Shown here: piece after piece, positions 1 through 12,700 of the stretch
How positions within the stretch are numbered: position 1 is the first letter of the stretch
Layout: the number at the start of each line of letters is the position of its first letter
From: Tribonema minus
Lineage: Eukaryota; Sar; Xanthophyceae; Tribonematales; Tribonemataceae
Reading direction: 5' to 3'
Assembly (NCBI GenBank): GCA_017506865.1
Contig: JAFCMP010000536.1
Location: 1,488,001-1,552,000, forward strand
DNA length: 64,000 nucleotides
Position numbers and translations under genes: made by a program
Notes under the pieces: generated by a model
Seen by the model: the letters and a program-made list of their open reading frames with translations, nothing else
Database searches by the model: none
What the model was told of the DNA's origin: nothing

Positions 1-189
1 TGAGGGCGCTGACAGGAGACCGGGGTGGGTGGCGCAAAGGTACGTCCATCTGTCAAGGCACAGAGGTTCTAGTTGAAGATGCACGGCTCAGTATTTTGGT
101 GGCGGTGTGGGCGGCGACAGCATATACAAACCTCAACAACGGCAGGCAACAGTTCGTATCAACTTCCACCCCAGTGGCTACTCCAGGGC

Positions 190-590
190 TTGCCTGCATG
201 AGACGATGTCGCAGCGACGACTACGGCCGCAGCGTCATTGACAATCGCCATTCAAGTTATATCCAACCCCTGGGTTGGGCTCATCTGCATCAGATCGCGT
301 TGAAGCAGAGGCGGCGGCGGCATGAGCGAAACACGTTATCAACTCCCAATTACATGTAAACCTAGCATCCACCCTGGTGCTAGGGCTCACCTGCGTGTAA
401 CGACGTCGCAGCGGTGACGGCAGCCGCGCAGTGAGACGACCATTGTCAACTTCAACTTACATCAAAGCCCTAGAGTTAAGGTCTCACCTTGATGAGACGA
501 CGTCGCAGCGGTGACGGCAGGAGCGCCGTCGGCGACGATCCCTGTCAACTTTAACTTATATGTAAAACCTTGTGCTAGGGCTAACCTGCG
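190..590 (-). repeat. Partial tandem copies of the receiver exon end and its donor
   Basis: Downstream (on the minus strand) of the receiver exon there are at least three decayed copies of its last 40-90 nt with the donor region, near 190-260, 385-455 and 485-540, plus a short remnant near 575-595. The shared core is the stretch encoding AAAVTAATSSH (plus-strand look: gacgtcgcagcggtgacgg). Copies differ by substitutions and small indels and the spacing is uneven. None of the copies is needed for the gene model. Confidence 0.75.
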
Positions 591-645
591 TGAGACAACC
601 TCCCTATGCTTCAACTTACATCCAAACGCTAGACTTCGGGGTCAC

Positions 646-775
646 CTGCGTGAGACGACGTCGCAGCGGTGACGGCAGCCGCGCCGTCGGAGACGATCGT
701 CGGCGCGTGCCCCATGCGCCGCAGCATCGAGTCGAGCAGGCGCTGGTTGAGCACGCTGTCCTCCACCACCAGCAC
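646..775 (-). other. Receiver (REC) domain, first exon
   Basis: This exon encodes VLVVEDSVLNQRLL followed by an amphipathic helix and SDGAAAVTAA. The Glu-Asp pair (Mg2+ site) and the N-Q motif are typical of receivers fused to eukaryotic hybrid kinases. The acceptor (ggcgcag) and the donor (GTGACC, phase 1) are clear. The strand with the phospho-acceptor Asp and the Thr/Lys switch residues must lie in later exons left of position 1, so activity of the receiver cannot be judged here. Confidence 0.82.
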
Positions 776-3700
776 CTGCGCCGAGGCAGTTGCGAACGAT
801 GTGTCCGGGGGAAGCAGTGCTCAGCATGCATTAGCAGCGGCACACACGCAGATGCGTGCGTCGAAGTGGCATGCCGAGATTTCCGAGGTGCATGCTTCAG
901 AAGGACTGCTGGCTTAGAAGAACGGATGCACGTGAGGCGGTGAGGTGTCCTCCACCACCAGCACCTGCGGCGAGGCAGTTACAAATGTGGTGTCGCAGAA
1001 GTACTTAGGGGGGGGGAGATGCCCTATGGCGACGTCGTTCGAAGTGATCGGCAATGCGCACTGAGACTTTGAGGTGTTCACAAAGACACGTGTAGACTTC
1101 TGGTCGCAAGCCCATGGGCATCCACCACCTGGGCTTCTTCACGCCCTGGGCAGGATTTGATAAGAAGCACGTAGTGCTCAGCACGCGTTGGCAGCAGCGC
1201 ACGCGCAGATGCGCGCTTCGAAGCGCGCGCCGAGAATTGCACTGGCGTACGCAGACTCCAGACGCACGGTTCACGTTTCCGAGGGACTGCATTGTATGAC
1301 GAACGAATGCGCGTGGCATGGTGAGGTACCGCTGTGCATGCATCAAACGCCTCATGCATCACGTAGCGAGGCATGGATACGCAGCCGCTTGCGCCTGCAC
1401 AGACGGACTGCAACCCTAGGAAAAACGATCTTCAACCCTAGGGCCAGGGGATACCTATAGTACCTACGACACAGCGCGCGCGCGCGCGCCCCTCACCTGC
1501 AGCGGCACCGCCTGACCGTCCCCCAGCAGCACTTCGCCACGCGCGCTGGCAGCAGCGGGCGGCGGCGGCGGCAGCTGCGACGGCAGCGCCGCCAGCGCCG
1601 GCAGCGGCGCGCACAGCGCCTCGCGCGCGCCCGCGCAGCTGGCGACAGGAGCGCTGCCGCCGCCGCCACTGCCGCCGCTGCTGTCGCATTGCTCGACGAC
1701 TTCCGCGGGGAAGATGACGGTGAACGTGCTGCCGCGGCCGAGGGTGCTTTCGACGAGCAGTTGGCCCTGTGTGAAGGCGGGAGGGGGGGGGGGGCGGGGT
1801 CGTGAGCACTGTGTCTGGATGCGTCGCCGCCTGGTACTTCAACTACTTGAGGTACATGCTTTGGTGGTGGTGAACGTGCCGCCACAGCAGAGCGTCGTCG
1901 CCACGAGCAGCTGACTGTTGAAAGAGAGGGCCATGGAGTGCACATGCGTGGACGTGTTTGAAGTCTCAAGCATATGTGCGCCCAGGTGTCGATTCAACGC
2001 ATCTCGGTATCTGTGTACGGTGCTGTCGATGCAACGCATCTCTCGGTACCTGTACAAATGTCAGCGCATCTCGGTACGTGTACCAGTGTCGTACAGGCAC
2101 CGAAAGGTGTTGCATCGACAAACCCTGTGCTCATACATGTGAGGATGTGGTTTGGGCGGCAGTGCACCACTGCAGCCGGCACGGTGGATGGCCCGTCTTG
2201 TGACGACAGGCCCCAGTGCGCCATGCATGCCATTGATGATGTGGGAAAGCCCTCCTGGACCAGTAAGTTCAGTCACTCTTCACTGATACTTTGCAGCACG
2301 ATACCTAGTCCTTCAACAAGTTTTCCCTGGCGTCTTCATCCAAAAGAGCACTCGCCTTCATGAGGTCCACCACTTGTTTTGTGACGGACAGGCCGAGCCC
2401 CGTGCCGTGCGCCATGGTCTCGTTGGCGTGCCCCTTGCAGCGGTTGAAGCGCTCAAAAATGGCAGGCAGCGCGTCCGTCGGTATGCCGATGCCCGTGTCG
2501 GCGACTTGCAGCCGCAGCAGCACCGTCTGCACGCAGTGAAGTGAATGAATGAATGATCAAATGGGTGAATTCGTGAATTCATGATGTGCCGACACCTTCG
2601 CCAGCGATTTGCAGCCGCAGCAGCACCGTCTGCGCGCTGTGAAGTGAATGAATGAATGAATGATGGGTGAATTCATGATTTAGTGAGAGCCCGTGTGATT
2701 ATGAACATGCAGCCGCAGAGGAGGGTGCGGCGGCGCACATGAACGAACCATTGCATGAATTCGTAAACTTATTCATGATTCACCGATGAACAGGGCGAGC
2801 GCAGGAACGCCAATGCGCCAGCACCGTCTGCGCGAGCGCGTGCCACAAATCTGAGGAGGGGCACGAGTGACTGCGTCGACGGACGACGACAATGCTTCAG
2901 CACGTGCGAGCCCCCGTTGTCCGCGTTTTGTTGCTGCAGACGCACACATGGCGCCGCCGCCTGCACATGCTACACATGGCTGCACAGTCGCGCCGGAAGG
3001 CGCACTGCAGCCGGTGTGCACTCCCACCGGCGCCCTTCACGCACCCGCTCCCATCGCATCATACAGTGATTATACTGTACGGTGACCGCCGGCCGCGTCA
3101 AGCGCTACCCTGCCTGAACGTAAGCGCGCACACACGCGCATGCCTACGCACCTGCGGCCGCATGCACCCGCTCCCCTTGAACCAAACAAAAGTGAAAGCC
3201 CTATCGCCCCTGAACCTAACTCTAAGCGCGTACATGCCTGCATACCCATGCAGCAACCACCTGCACCTTTGCCAACAGTAGAAACCCTGCCGTACCTGCG
3301 TGTAAGCGTACACATACCTACACACTTTCTCCGTCCTATGAGTTGTTGCCGAAAGTTCTGACCAACTACATCAATGCAGGAGCACGCAGAGGCACACAGC
3401 TTCTTACTTGATGCCTACGTACCCGCGGCGGCGGCCGCCAACGGTAGAAACCCTATCCTACCTGCATGTATGCACACCCACCTGCACCTTGCCAACAGCA
3501 GAAACCCTACCGCACCTGCGTGTAAGCGTACACATACCCGCATTCTTCCGCCGTCCCTTGAGTATGTTGCCCAAAGTTTCAACCAACTACATCGACGCGG
3601 GAACGCGCAGTTGCACACAACTTTCACTTATCCCTAAGTACCTGTGGCGGTGGCCACCTGCCGTCCCTAAATTCAACCCTACTCCTAACCCTAACCGAGT

Positions 3701-6700
3701 GAGCATGCACATGCGTACATACCTACATACACCCACATACGTACCTGCGGCGGCGGCCGCCGTGGCTCCGGCGCCGCGTCGCTGCCACCACGTTCGCAGT
3801 CACCATCCCACGCGGACGCCTGCGTGACCGCGTCCTCGCCGCCCCCCGACTCCACCCCGAGGGCGTGCAGGGGGTGTGCCCCTGCGGCGCCGCCGCCGCA
3901 GCACCAGGCGCCGCCGCCGCCGCCGCCGCCGCTGGTGCGTTTTCTGTCGGACACGGGGTTCCGGGAAAAGCTGATTGCACATGAATGGTGCTGAGCAGTG
4001 AGTATGTGGCTGCGCTGCGCACTACGCGGGTTTGTACGAGCTTGCACCGCGCGCCAGTAGTGCTGCCAGCGCCGCTGCGTCCGCCGCTGCAGCGCTGCGC
4101 CAACGCTGCCGCCGCCGCCACTGCGCTGCCCGGTCATCATCCGCGCCGGCAAAGGGAACAGAAGCTCGAAAAGCGCGGCATATCGTCTAGGAGTATACGG
4201 CAGCCATTACCGCGATTGGAAGCGGGGGTTTGGCGTGGGGCTCAGAGCCATCCGCCCATCTGTCGCCGCAGTCCCCACCGCCGCCGCTGCCGCCGCCGCT
4301 GTCGCATCCGGCCGCGGCGAGGGGCGCGATCAGTCTGAGCGACGGCGGTACTACTGTAGTCCTGCAAGCTATGCTCGCCAGGGCTCGTGATCGCACTCGC
4401 CGTCACCCCCTGCGCATGATACAGTTCAACGCCCATGACCGTTGCTGAAAAGCAGCACGGTGCTGGCGTGCGTTATGACGCGAGCCACTTTAAAGTTGGG
4501 GCTATGATTATGGTTCGGATTAGGGCTATACTAGGGTTAGGGCTACGTTGATGGCTAGGGCTCTCACCTTCTTTGCCACCCCCACTGCCGCTGCGGCGCG
4601 GGTCTCAGGCTCGCGTCGCCGCCCTTCGCGCCGCTCGCGGCGGCGCCGTCCGCGGCGGTTACGGCGGCCGTAACCCCTGACCTGCGGGGGTCCTTCAGGG
4701 TCAGCGAGAGCGTCACGCGCCCCTCCTTGGAGTACTTGACGGCGTTGCTGCCGAGGTTGTACAGGATCTGAGGGGTGTGTGTGTGTGGAGGGGGTGATAC
4801 GCGGGCACATGTTGCACGTTGAGAGATAGTCATCAGGTGCAGCTACTATGAAAGTTGAACATGGATGGGAAATGACGCTCGGTGTGGTGCACCGAGTTGT
4901 GAGTCTCGGGCGCGCAGACCCTAACCCTGACCCCACTGGACCCTAGCACCTTAACCAAGCGCCAAACGGCTGCAAGACGCGGAAATCGATAGCGCACTCA
5001 ACACCAGGAAAAGTGCATGCGCGACGCAACCTGCTGCAGAGTCTCAGCACAGCACCTCGGGGGTATGTCGAATTTGACGATAGGGCTACCGTATGGGCTT
5101 GAGTTGCCACAGACCCTATGCCGCGCACGAACACAGAGTGCGTGGGTGCAACAGGTAGCCACCCATCCTCAATCGCGCACAGTCCTCACAAGCCTGGTAT
5201 ACTGCTGAGCACTGACCTGATACACTACTGGTACACTACTGAGGTGTCCATGAAGACACAAGTAGATTCCGGTTGCAACCTGGACACCCAGCATCTGGGC
5301 TTTTTCGCGCCCTGAGCGAATTTGAAAAAAAGGCCACTGCTGAGCACTGACCTGCTGCGCGCGGGTGAAGTCGATCTTCACGCGCTCCGGGACCCCCGCG
5401 CCAACGTGGTACGTCACCTGCGGCAGTGCGGCAGTTCACAGTTAAAGTTGCAGGCACGGCTCAGTGGTGATTGCTTCCGCACACATGCATCTTGACAGTG
5501 CCTGTTTTGCGAAAGCGTTCAGCAGGTAATCCCCTTTTGCGCAACGGCGACAGTTGCGGCAGCGGCGGCGGCAGCGGCGCAGCAGGTATGCAGCATGCCA
5601 GCCATAATTATTAATATAATGCAGAATTCCCAATCATTGACTGCTACTGTAGCACTCGCTTGTCAACATCGACGGGTATTCCGCAACGTATAGTTCTGCT
5701 TGTTGCTGTCACTGGGCATAATCTGGGGTTTGGGGCAGGGGCTAGAATTGGCTTTACCCTCAGTTTGGCCCAGCTCGCGCTAGGCATGCAGCCCTAGTTT
5801 AGGTTTGCGGCAGGGCTGCCCTAGCGCTAGGGTTTGCCTAGGGTTAGTGATACGCTCACATTTGCCTCGTGTGGGGCAAGCAGCCTTCTAGCGTTTGCAG
5901 TGTGGCACGTCAAAAACTGTACCTGGAGCTGCGGCTTGAAGCTGGCGTACTGTTGAATGCCCTGCGAATGCAGCAGCAGCGGCGGCGGCAGGCAGTGCAC
6001 GCAAAGGAAGGAGAAGCAGCGACTGTAAGTTCCACTGCTGTCCTAGGGTGAGGGGTAAGGTCAATGCGATGCACGTATTTGTTGAGGCATCCACAGCGGT
6101 GAGGCTTTCTGCGCCCCGACATGAAACCACAAATTACAACCAGAAAAAACAAAAAGCAACAGAAAAATATGTGAGCATACCTCAACTCAACACATGAGCA
6201 GGCTGCAGGCCACTGCTTGACGTGGCTAGCTGGCGACAAGCGTTGATAGCAGGCCATTGCTTAGCTTGACCATTTGTCAATAACAGTCAATGATGATTGT
6301 CATTCCGCAGCCGGCCGTTCTGGGCCGGAAGTGATGGCAACACAGGTCCAGGACTGCATCGATTAGTTCTGCTGAGTCAAGAAACAGTGATGAGACTGCT
6401 GCACTTGCATGCAGCAACACCGTGCCTGTCTGCTGAAACGAGGCCTTGAGTTCTTTAAGTTAAACTGCATACGTACCCAACAGCTGAAGTTTTGCGTACC
6501 CGACAGCAGTGCTCAGAATGGCCGCAGGCGCCCATCCGTTACATTGCGTAACTGTTGAAGTATCAACATTGAAGTGCTAACATACATACAAGCGAGGACT
6601 CAGTGTTGCAGTGCGTAGGTACCCGGCAGCAGTCCTCGAAGAACGGGCGCAGGCATGTGTCGTGCATGTTATTGTGAGAGTCACAGTGCGGAAGTGCACT

Positions 6701-9700
6701 TGCGGCGCTGTTGCAGCCTCAGCGCTGAATGTGGACATGTGCCCGACTACGGCAGTCCTCAAAGCGCAGCCGCAGGCACGCATCCTGAGCATCGCTGTCT
6801 AGAGTCACAATATCGAAGTGCACATGGGGCTGTTGAGGTTAAGTGGTGAAGCGCAATAAACACCCGACAGCAGACCTCGAAGAACGGGCGCAGGCACGGG
6901 TCCTACATGTTATGTTACTGTGAGAGTCACAGTGTTGCAGTGCACTTGCGGCGCGCTGTCACAGTCTCAGGAGTGGCCCTCAAAAAACAGCCAAAGGCAC
7001 ACATCCTGAGCATCGCTGTCTGCGTTCATCGCGTTGAAGTGCACACATGTAGCTGTTGACGTCGAGGTGTCGAAGTTTATACGTACCCGGCAGCAGTCCT
7101 CGAAGAACGGGCGCAGGCACGTGTCCTGCATGTTGAGCGTTGCGCGCCCCACCTCCATGCGGAACAGCTCCAGCAAATCGTCAACGATCATTGATAGCAT
7201 GGAACCTGGTGCGTGCAGGTGCCGCAGAGTGGCAGGCATGACAACGCGTAATACGGCATGTCAGCGTGACGGGCGCTGCGGCGTCACAGGATGCAACACG
7301 AACATGTGCATCAACCAGTCAGAGTTGCAGCACTTGATGGCACAAGCACGAACGCTGGGCTGCTGCGCGTGTGCTGCGCATGCGCAGCACCAACCTCAAA
7401 CAAGCTCTTGGCACGCGGAGACTGCAGGCTCGCACCTGATGTCCATCCTGCCTCTTGCATGCATACAAACCCACGACGGTACTTCGCAACGATCCAGCAT
7501 CACCTCCGCATGCTCACCTCCGCATGCTAAACCCAATCCTGACCCTGACAAGGTCAAATGCGTGAGCACGAAGGAAGTGCCTGCAGCATGCGCCCTCACA
7601 AAACCGACTGCATGCGGCTGTGCGCTGTGACAGGCTTGAGTGTTACAGCAGCCTTAGCGTTAGCATTGGTTGGGGAATAACCTAACCGAATCCCTACCCC
7701 AAACCCTATACCACCGTAACGCCAACCCTCACTCCGACCCCAACTTACTCGCCCTCGTACGCAGGCAGGCGTCTGTGAGCCGGATGCCGCATGACGAAAC
7801 AGCGGCATCTGCGACCACCAGCATCGCACAGTCACACACACGCAGAGAGCACGCAGCACCAAGACAGTCCCTCCGGGGTCACGGGTTCGGAGCGCGAGCA
7901 GGGCAGCGCGCCATCGCCAAACGACAAAGCTCTGAAAGCCGTGTTGTTCAATCCAAGCTCTTACTGTTTACGGGGTTTTGAGGCACGTCGTTTTGAGCAG
8001 GGCATCATGCAGCAATGACTGCTTTGTCCAGTCCACTCTGGCGCTCTTGTTCATTTGGGTTTCGAGGCAGCCGCCGCGCACGCACCTGCGGACGACATGC
8101 AGCGCACTTGGTCCTTCTGCTGAGGCGTGAGGTCGCCCTGAATGCGCAAGAGAGAGAGAGAGAGAGAGCGCCGCGCGGTGAGGTTCGCGCGCGCACGGGC
8201 CGTTGAAGTTGAAGTTGGCAAACATTTGGAGCCGAGGGGCACACCAAAAGCGCCAGGTGGTGAGCTTCGCGAGCACATGCCATTGATGTTAAAGTTTGCA
8301 AGCATCGGACGCAGTCGAGAGGCACACCAAGAGCGCCGCGCAGTGAGCTTCACGGGCGCGGACCATTGAAGTTGAAGTTCAGAAGCACCGGAAGACAAAG
8401 GCGATGGCGCGCGGCGCGAGAGACGCCCCGCAGCGGGGAAGAGTGAGCAGTGAGCAGCTGTACGAGCAGTGAACTGCGAGCAGTACACAAGTACACAAGC
8501 AGTACTCGCAGCGCCGCGCTGCGGCCGCGGCGGCATGGGTTCGCGCAAAGGCGGCAGCGATGAGGAGATGCGAGACGCGGCCTGGCAGCAGCGGCGGCGC
8601 CTGACGACGCGCCTCGCCGACTGGGTTCTACATATGTATGCATGGGTAGGTGGGGGTCAAAGGTATGTAAGTATGTAGCCCATCATCTCCACGTCCTTTG
8701 CTGCCGCTGGCTCTGACTCCACCCCGGCCCCCAAGGCCCCAGGAACCCAAGTGGCGCCTGCCTGTAGGCTACTTGCCCCATCAGCGTCTCGCCATGTTCG
8801 CGGACCGCGTTGCCCCTCGCGTAACGCGGAGGCGCGAGGGCTGCAGCGGAATCGCTGCCATGAAGCGCACGTGATGCACTTAGGGTTAGGGTTAGGGTTA
8901 AACCCTAAGCTTGGTGTGCCGCGCGATGTACATGCAGCGCGGGATGGCCTACTTCTTCTTGGTACGTAAAAGTGGTTTGCTCCGGCGAATTCCAGCTGGA
9001 AATCGCTCACCTTCCTCATTCAGCAACTTTTAACACAACGGCACCGCGCTCCCTGTGCCTTCGCAGAGTACTTCATATTGTCGTGGATTGGATTGCGGTC
9101 GTGTACAAACTTCAGCTACCGCAAGTGGCACTCACCATTTCGAGGGCTTCGCAAAAGCCGATGATGACGCTCAGCGGCGTCCGAAACTCGTGAGAGATGT
9201 GCTGCAAACGCAGCGGCGGAAAGTTGGCAAAATGGCAAAAGTGAGCAGCTCATAGCCGGCGGAAGTGGTGAGAGTGTACGCGAACCAGCGCAAGAGTGTA
9301 TGCGCACCAGCGCAAGAACAAGTGATGTTGATGGCTTGCACGGTGGCATGTATCAGGGCGCCACACGGCGCAGACAGCCACGCAATGAGGTGCAACTGGC
9401 GGCACACACAGCTACGCCTGTCTCACATGCTCTCCAAAGCCAACCAAACCGCCAGTCACAGCAGCCAGCAGTACATGGCACGACGGCAAGGCGCCGACCA
9501 TTGTCAAGAACCCCAAACCGCCTGCCGGCATGCGCGCAGCGGCGCACATATTTTAAGTTGAAGTTCGCCCTGGCCCTGAGAGAAGCCACCATAGTACGTT
9601 TGTACACTAACCCTAACCCTAACCGTAACCCTAACACTAGGCCAACCAACAAGCGACCACGATCCGCTGCAGCATGCGTGTGCGTCCAATCACGAAGCCC

Positions 9701-12700
9701 ATGATCTAGAACAGATGTCTGATTGCGCGCGCACCAGTCTGCTGCGCCGCGCGCACAGCTGCTGGTGCGCATCTGTGCGGGCGCGCATGCGTACATACAC
9801 GCGCGTGATGCGTTCATCCAACCTTCTTCCACAGGGTACCGCTGCACCAACAATTCACCAAGCGTGCCGCGCTGCGAATGGCACGAAAAACAGATGTGTA
9901 GAATTCATCTGCAGTTGCATCCTGGGCGAGCGTGCGCGCGCGTCATGCGCACCTGGAAGAAGGCCTGCTTCTCCGCAACGGTGCGCTTCATGTCCCGCAG
10001 CGCGCGCTTCTTGGCTGCGCGCGGCAAGAGAGGTGGGAAGCGCGGGCAGGCGGAACATGGATGTTTATGCTGAGCATCGAGGCTTAGGCTTGAAGTTAGG
10101 GTTTTGAGGATTGGAGATTTGACACTACAACACTACCGAGGCCTCTGCCAGGAGAGGCTGTTCACCTTGAGGTGTGTGTGTGCAGCAGGACGGCACGAAT
10201 GCTTCAGTGCTGAGCATCGCGGCTTTCGTTTAGTTTGAGTGTTGTTATGTCGTTTAGGTCAGTACTTACAGTCCCGCAGCGCGTGCTTCTTAGCTGCGCG
10301 TGGAGGGAGCGCGGCACGGCAGGGGGGCACGTACGTTCAACTGCTGAGCATCGAGGCTGAGGCTTGAAGTTAGGTTTTTTAGGGTTGGAGATTTAACACT
10401 ATCGAGACCTCTGCCAGGCGAGGCTGTTCACCTTGAGGTGGGGCGCGCGGGGCGGGTGGGCACGGATTTGTTTTAGTGCCGAGCATCGATGCTCAGGCTT
10501 AGGGTTAGGGTCAGTTGTTTGTTTTTTGGCAGAACTTGAACACTGCCGAGATGTCTGCAAAGCGGTGCTTTCGCAAACGGACCGTCTCAGGAGCGAAACA
10601 GGTCACCCAAAAATGAAAGGCGAGACAGATGTATGTGCCATGCGATCCAGTGCAGGCATCCATGGGCTACCAGTGATTTAAAGGCGTCACAATTATAGAC
10701 CCTTGCTTTCAATGAAGGCCCATCCAGTCTACTGCAGGTCACGAATTTGTGCATGGCTGCGGCAGAGGGACAAACCAAACAGAGCTACAGTATAATCACA
10801 AGGAAAGCGTCGTCTACGCAGTACAGCCAAACGTTGGCAGAAGACATTATGTCATCTTCAGCCATCAACGCCAGACGCATGCCTTTGAGGTCAGCGTGGG
10901 GCTAGGGCTGTTTCGCCAAAACACCAGCAACTTTGAGCATTCAAAACAATCATTTCGAATCCCCAATATTCCGACGCAAAGTCTGACCCTAACCCTAACC
11001 CTCACCCTCAGGCTCTGTCAACGTCCGACCCAAACACCTAGACTACTAACCCTAACCCTCAACTCAATGTTAGCACCAAATCACGGGCTTTCTGGGTCCT
11101 CACCTTGAATATTTGTGCTCACAAACTGCGTTGGCGGCAGGACGCAACGGCAGCGGAACGAGGCAGCAGAGCTCAGTGCGATGCAACACACGTGATTGGA
11201 GTGCGCTCCGTAGTATCACCAACAGCAATACGGCGGGTGCGGGGGTGTGTATGTGCATGCATATATACACCTCAGTACATGTATGCCAGGTACAAAAGGC
11301 CTTTCTCTCCGATCCCCCCGATTTGTCACAGTTGCATGCAATGATGGGGAGTCACGCACATGGACACGTGCACCCCGGGGCAACGAGTCACTGAGACTCC
11401 CTCGCTGGGGCGAATCTCACTCATACAACTGCGTTGAACAGGCATTCATTCATGAAGCTCATCAGCGCATTGCCGTTGGTTTTCTTGAGGCAGATACTGG
11501 CACCTGCTGAGCATCACCCCATCTGCGTCGTGAGCACACTCAGACAGAGCCCCGCGCGCACGCACTACGATCATCAAATCCAACGAAATGTCTGCAGCCT
11601 CCGAGGCGCGCGCTGGCTGGCGCTGAGCATCACCTCACCTGCGCCGTGAGCACGCTCAGGAAGAGCGCCGCGTGCATGAAGCTCATCATCTGAGCGGTTG
11701 CCTACAAGGTATGTATGCATCTAGGCTCTAAAGCGCGCGCTGGCGCTGAGCATCGCCTCACCTGCGTCGTGAGCACGCTCAGGAAGAGCACCGTGTGCAT
11801 GAAGATCATCATCTCGATGGTGGGCTCGGGGTGGTCACCGTCGCCGTTGAGCCAGATGGCGCGCCCCTCCATGACGCTCAGCACTACGGCCAGCGACACC
11901 CACGCGTCCATCAGGGCGCTCGCGAGCTGCACCACATTGCGCAGAGAAAGCGATCGGTGAGTGTGAGGCTGCGCAGCACACAAAACAAAGAAGCAGTCGC
12001 CTGAGCTGAGCTTGATGTGTATTTGATCCGTTGAGCCAGATGGCACGCCCGTCCATGACGCTCAGCACGACGGCCAGCGACACCCACGCATCCATCAGGG
12101 CGCTCGCAAGCTGTAAGACACAAATAACATACATCAACATATATTCTCTGAGTCAAGAGAACGAGAAATAAACGCTCTAATCATGTTGCAGACTTCCTGG
12201 ATGTGTTTTGCCCTTCCATGGACGGCCAGCGACACCCGCGCGTCCACGAGGGCACTCGCGAGCTGCACGACAAATAGTGAAGTGCTTGTTGCTGAGTGCA
12301 AGACAGCGATGAGCGTCGTTTCTGTGCTTGATGTGTGTGTGGTCCTTCAGGAAGCTGCCCATCACGGTCAGCACAACGGCCAGCGACACCCACGCGTCCA
12401 TCAAGGCTCACGAGCTGCACGACACCCAGAAGAGAGACCCAGTGCTTGCTGAGCACACGCCACAAATGACTGCGTACCTCCTGCGCATGCTGCGCGTCTC
12501 CCAGAACTGGACAGGATGACAAGAACACCCACGCGTCAATCCGGGCACTGGCGACTGCGAGATACAACAGAGAATACTCTTGAGCCATCGCAGCAAGGGA
12601 CACACATTTGGAGTGGCCGAATGGACCATGTACCTCAAGGGTACTAGCTGCAATGCGCGCCTTGAGATCCTCAGGATGGCTTGCTGCCTCGCAAGATTCG

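Larger units (their letters stand above)
1497..5961 (-). other. HATPase (ATP-binding) exons with a low-complexity insertion, plus the post-kinase linker
   Basis: Exons 5961-5923 and 5417-5352 give the first strands (VTYHVGAGVPERVKIDFTRA). Exon 4767-4568 has the N-box. Its tail and the whole of exon 3970-3745 form an Ala/Gly/Arg/Pro-rich insertion of about 115 residues. Exon 2526-2356 carries G1, the ATP-lid start (AIFERFNRC) and G2. Exon 1766-1497 completes the fold with LLVESTLGRGSTFTVIFP and continues into a Gly/Ser/Ala/Pro linker. The donor after VVDLMK is GCGAGT, a GC-AG intron; using it gives DLMKGQLLVES, which aligns with the usual DLMGGxIxVES. Reading past it meets a stop at 2305-2307. 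Confidence 0.83.
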
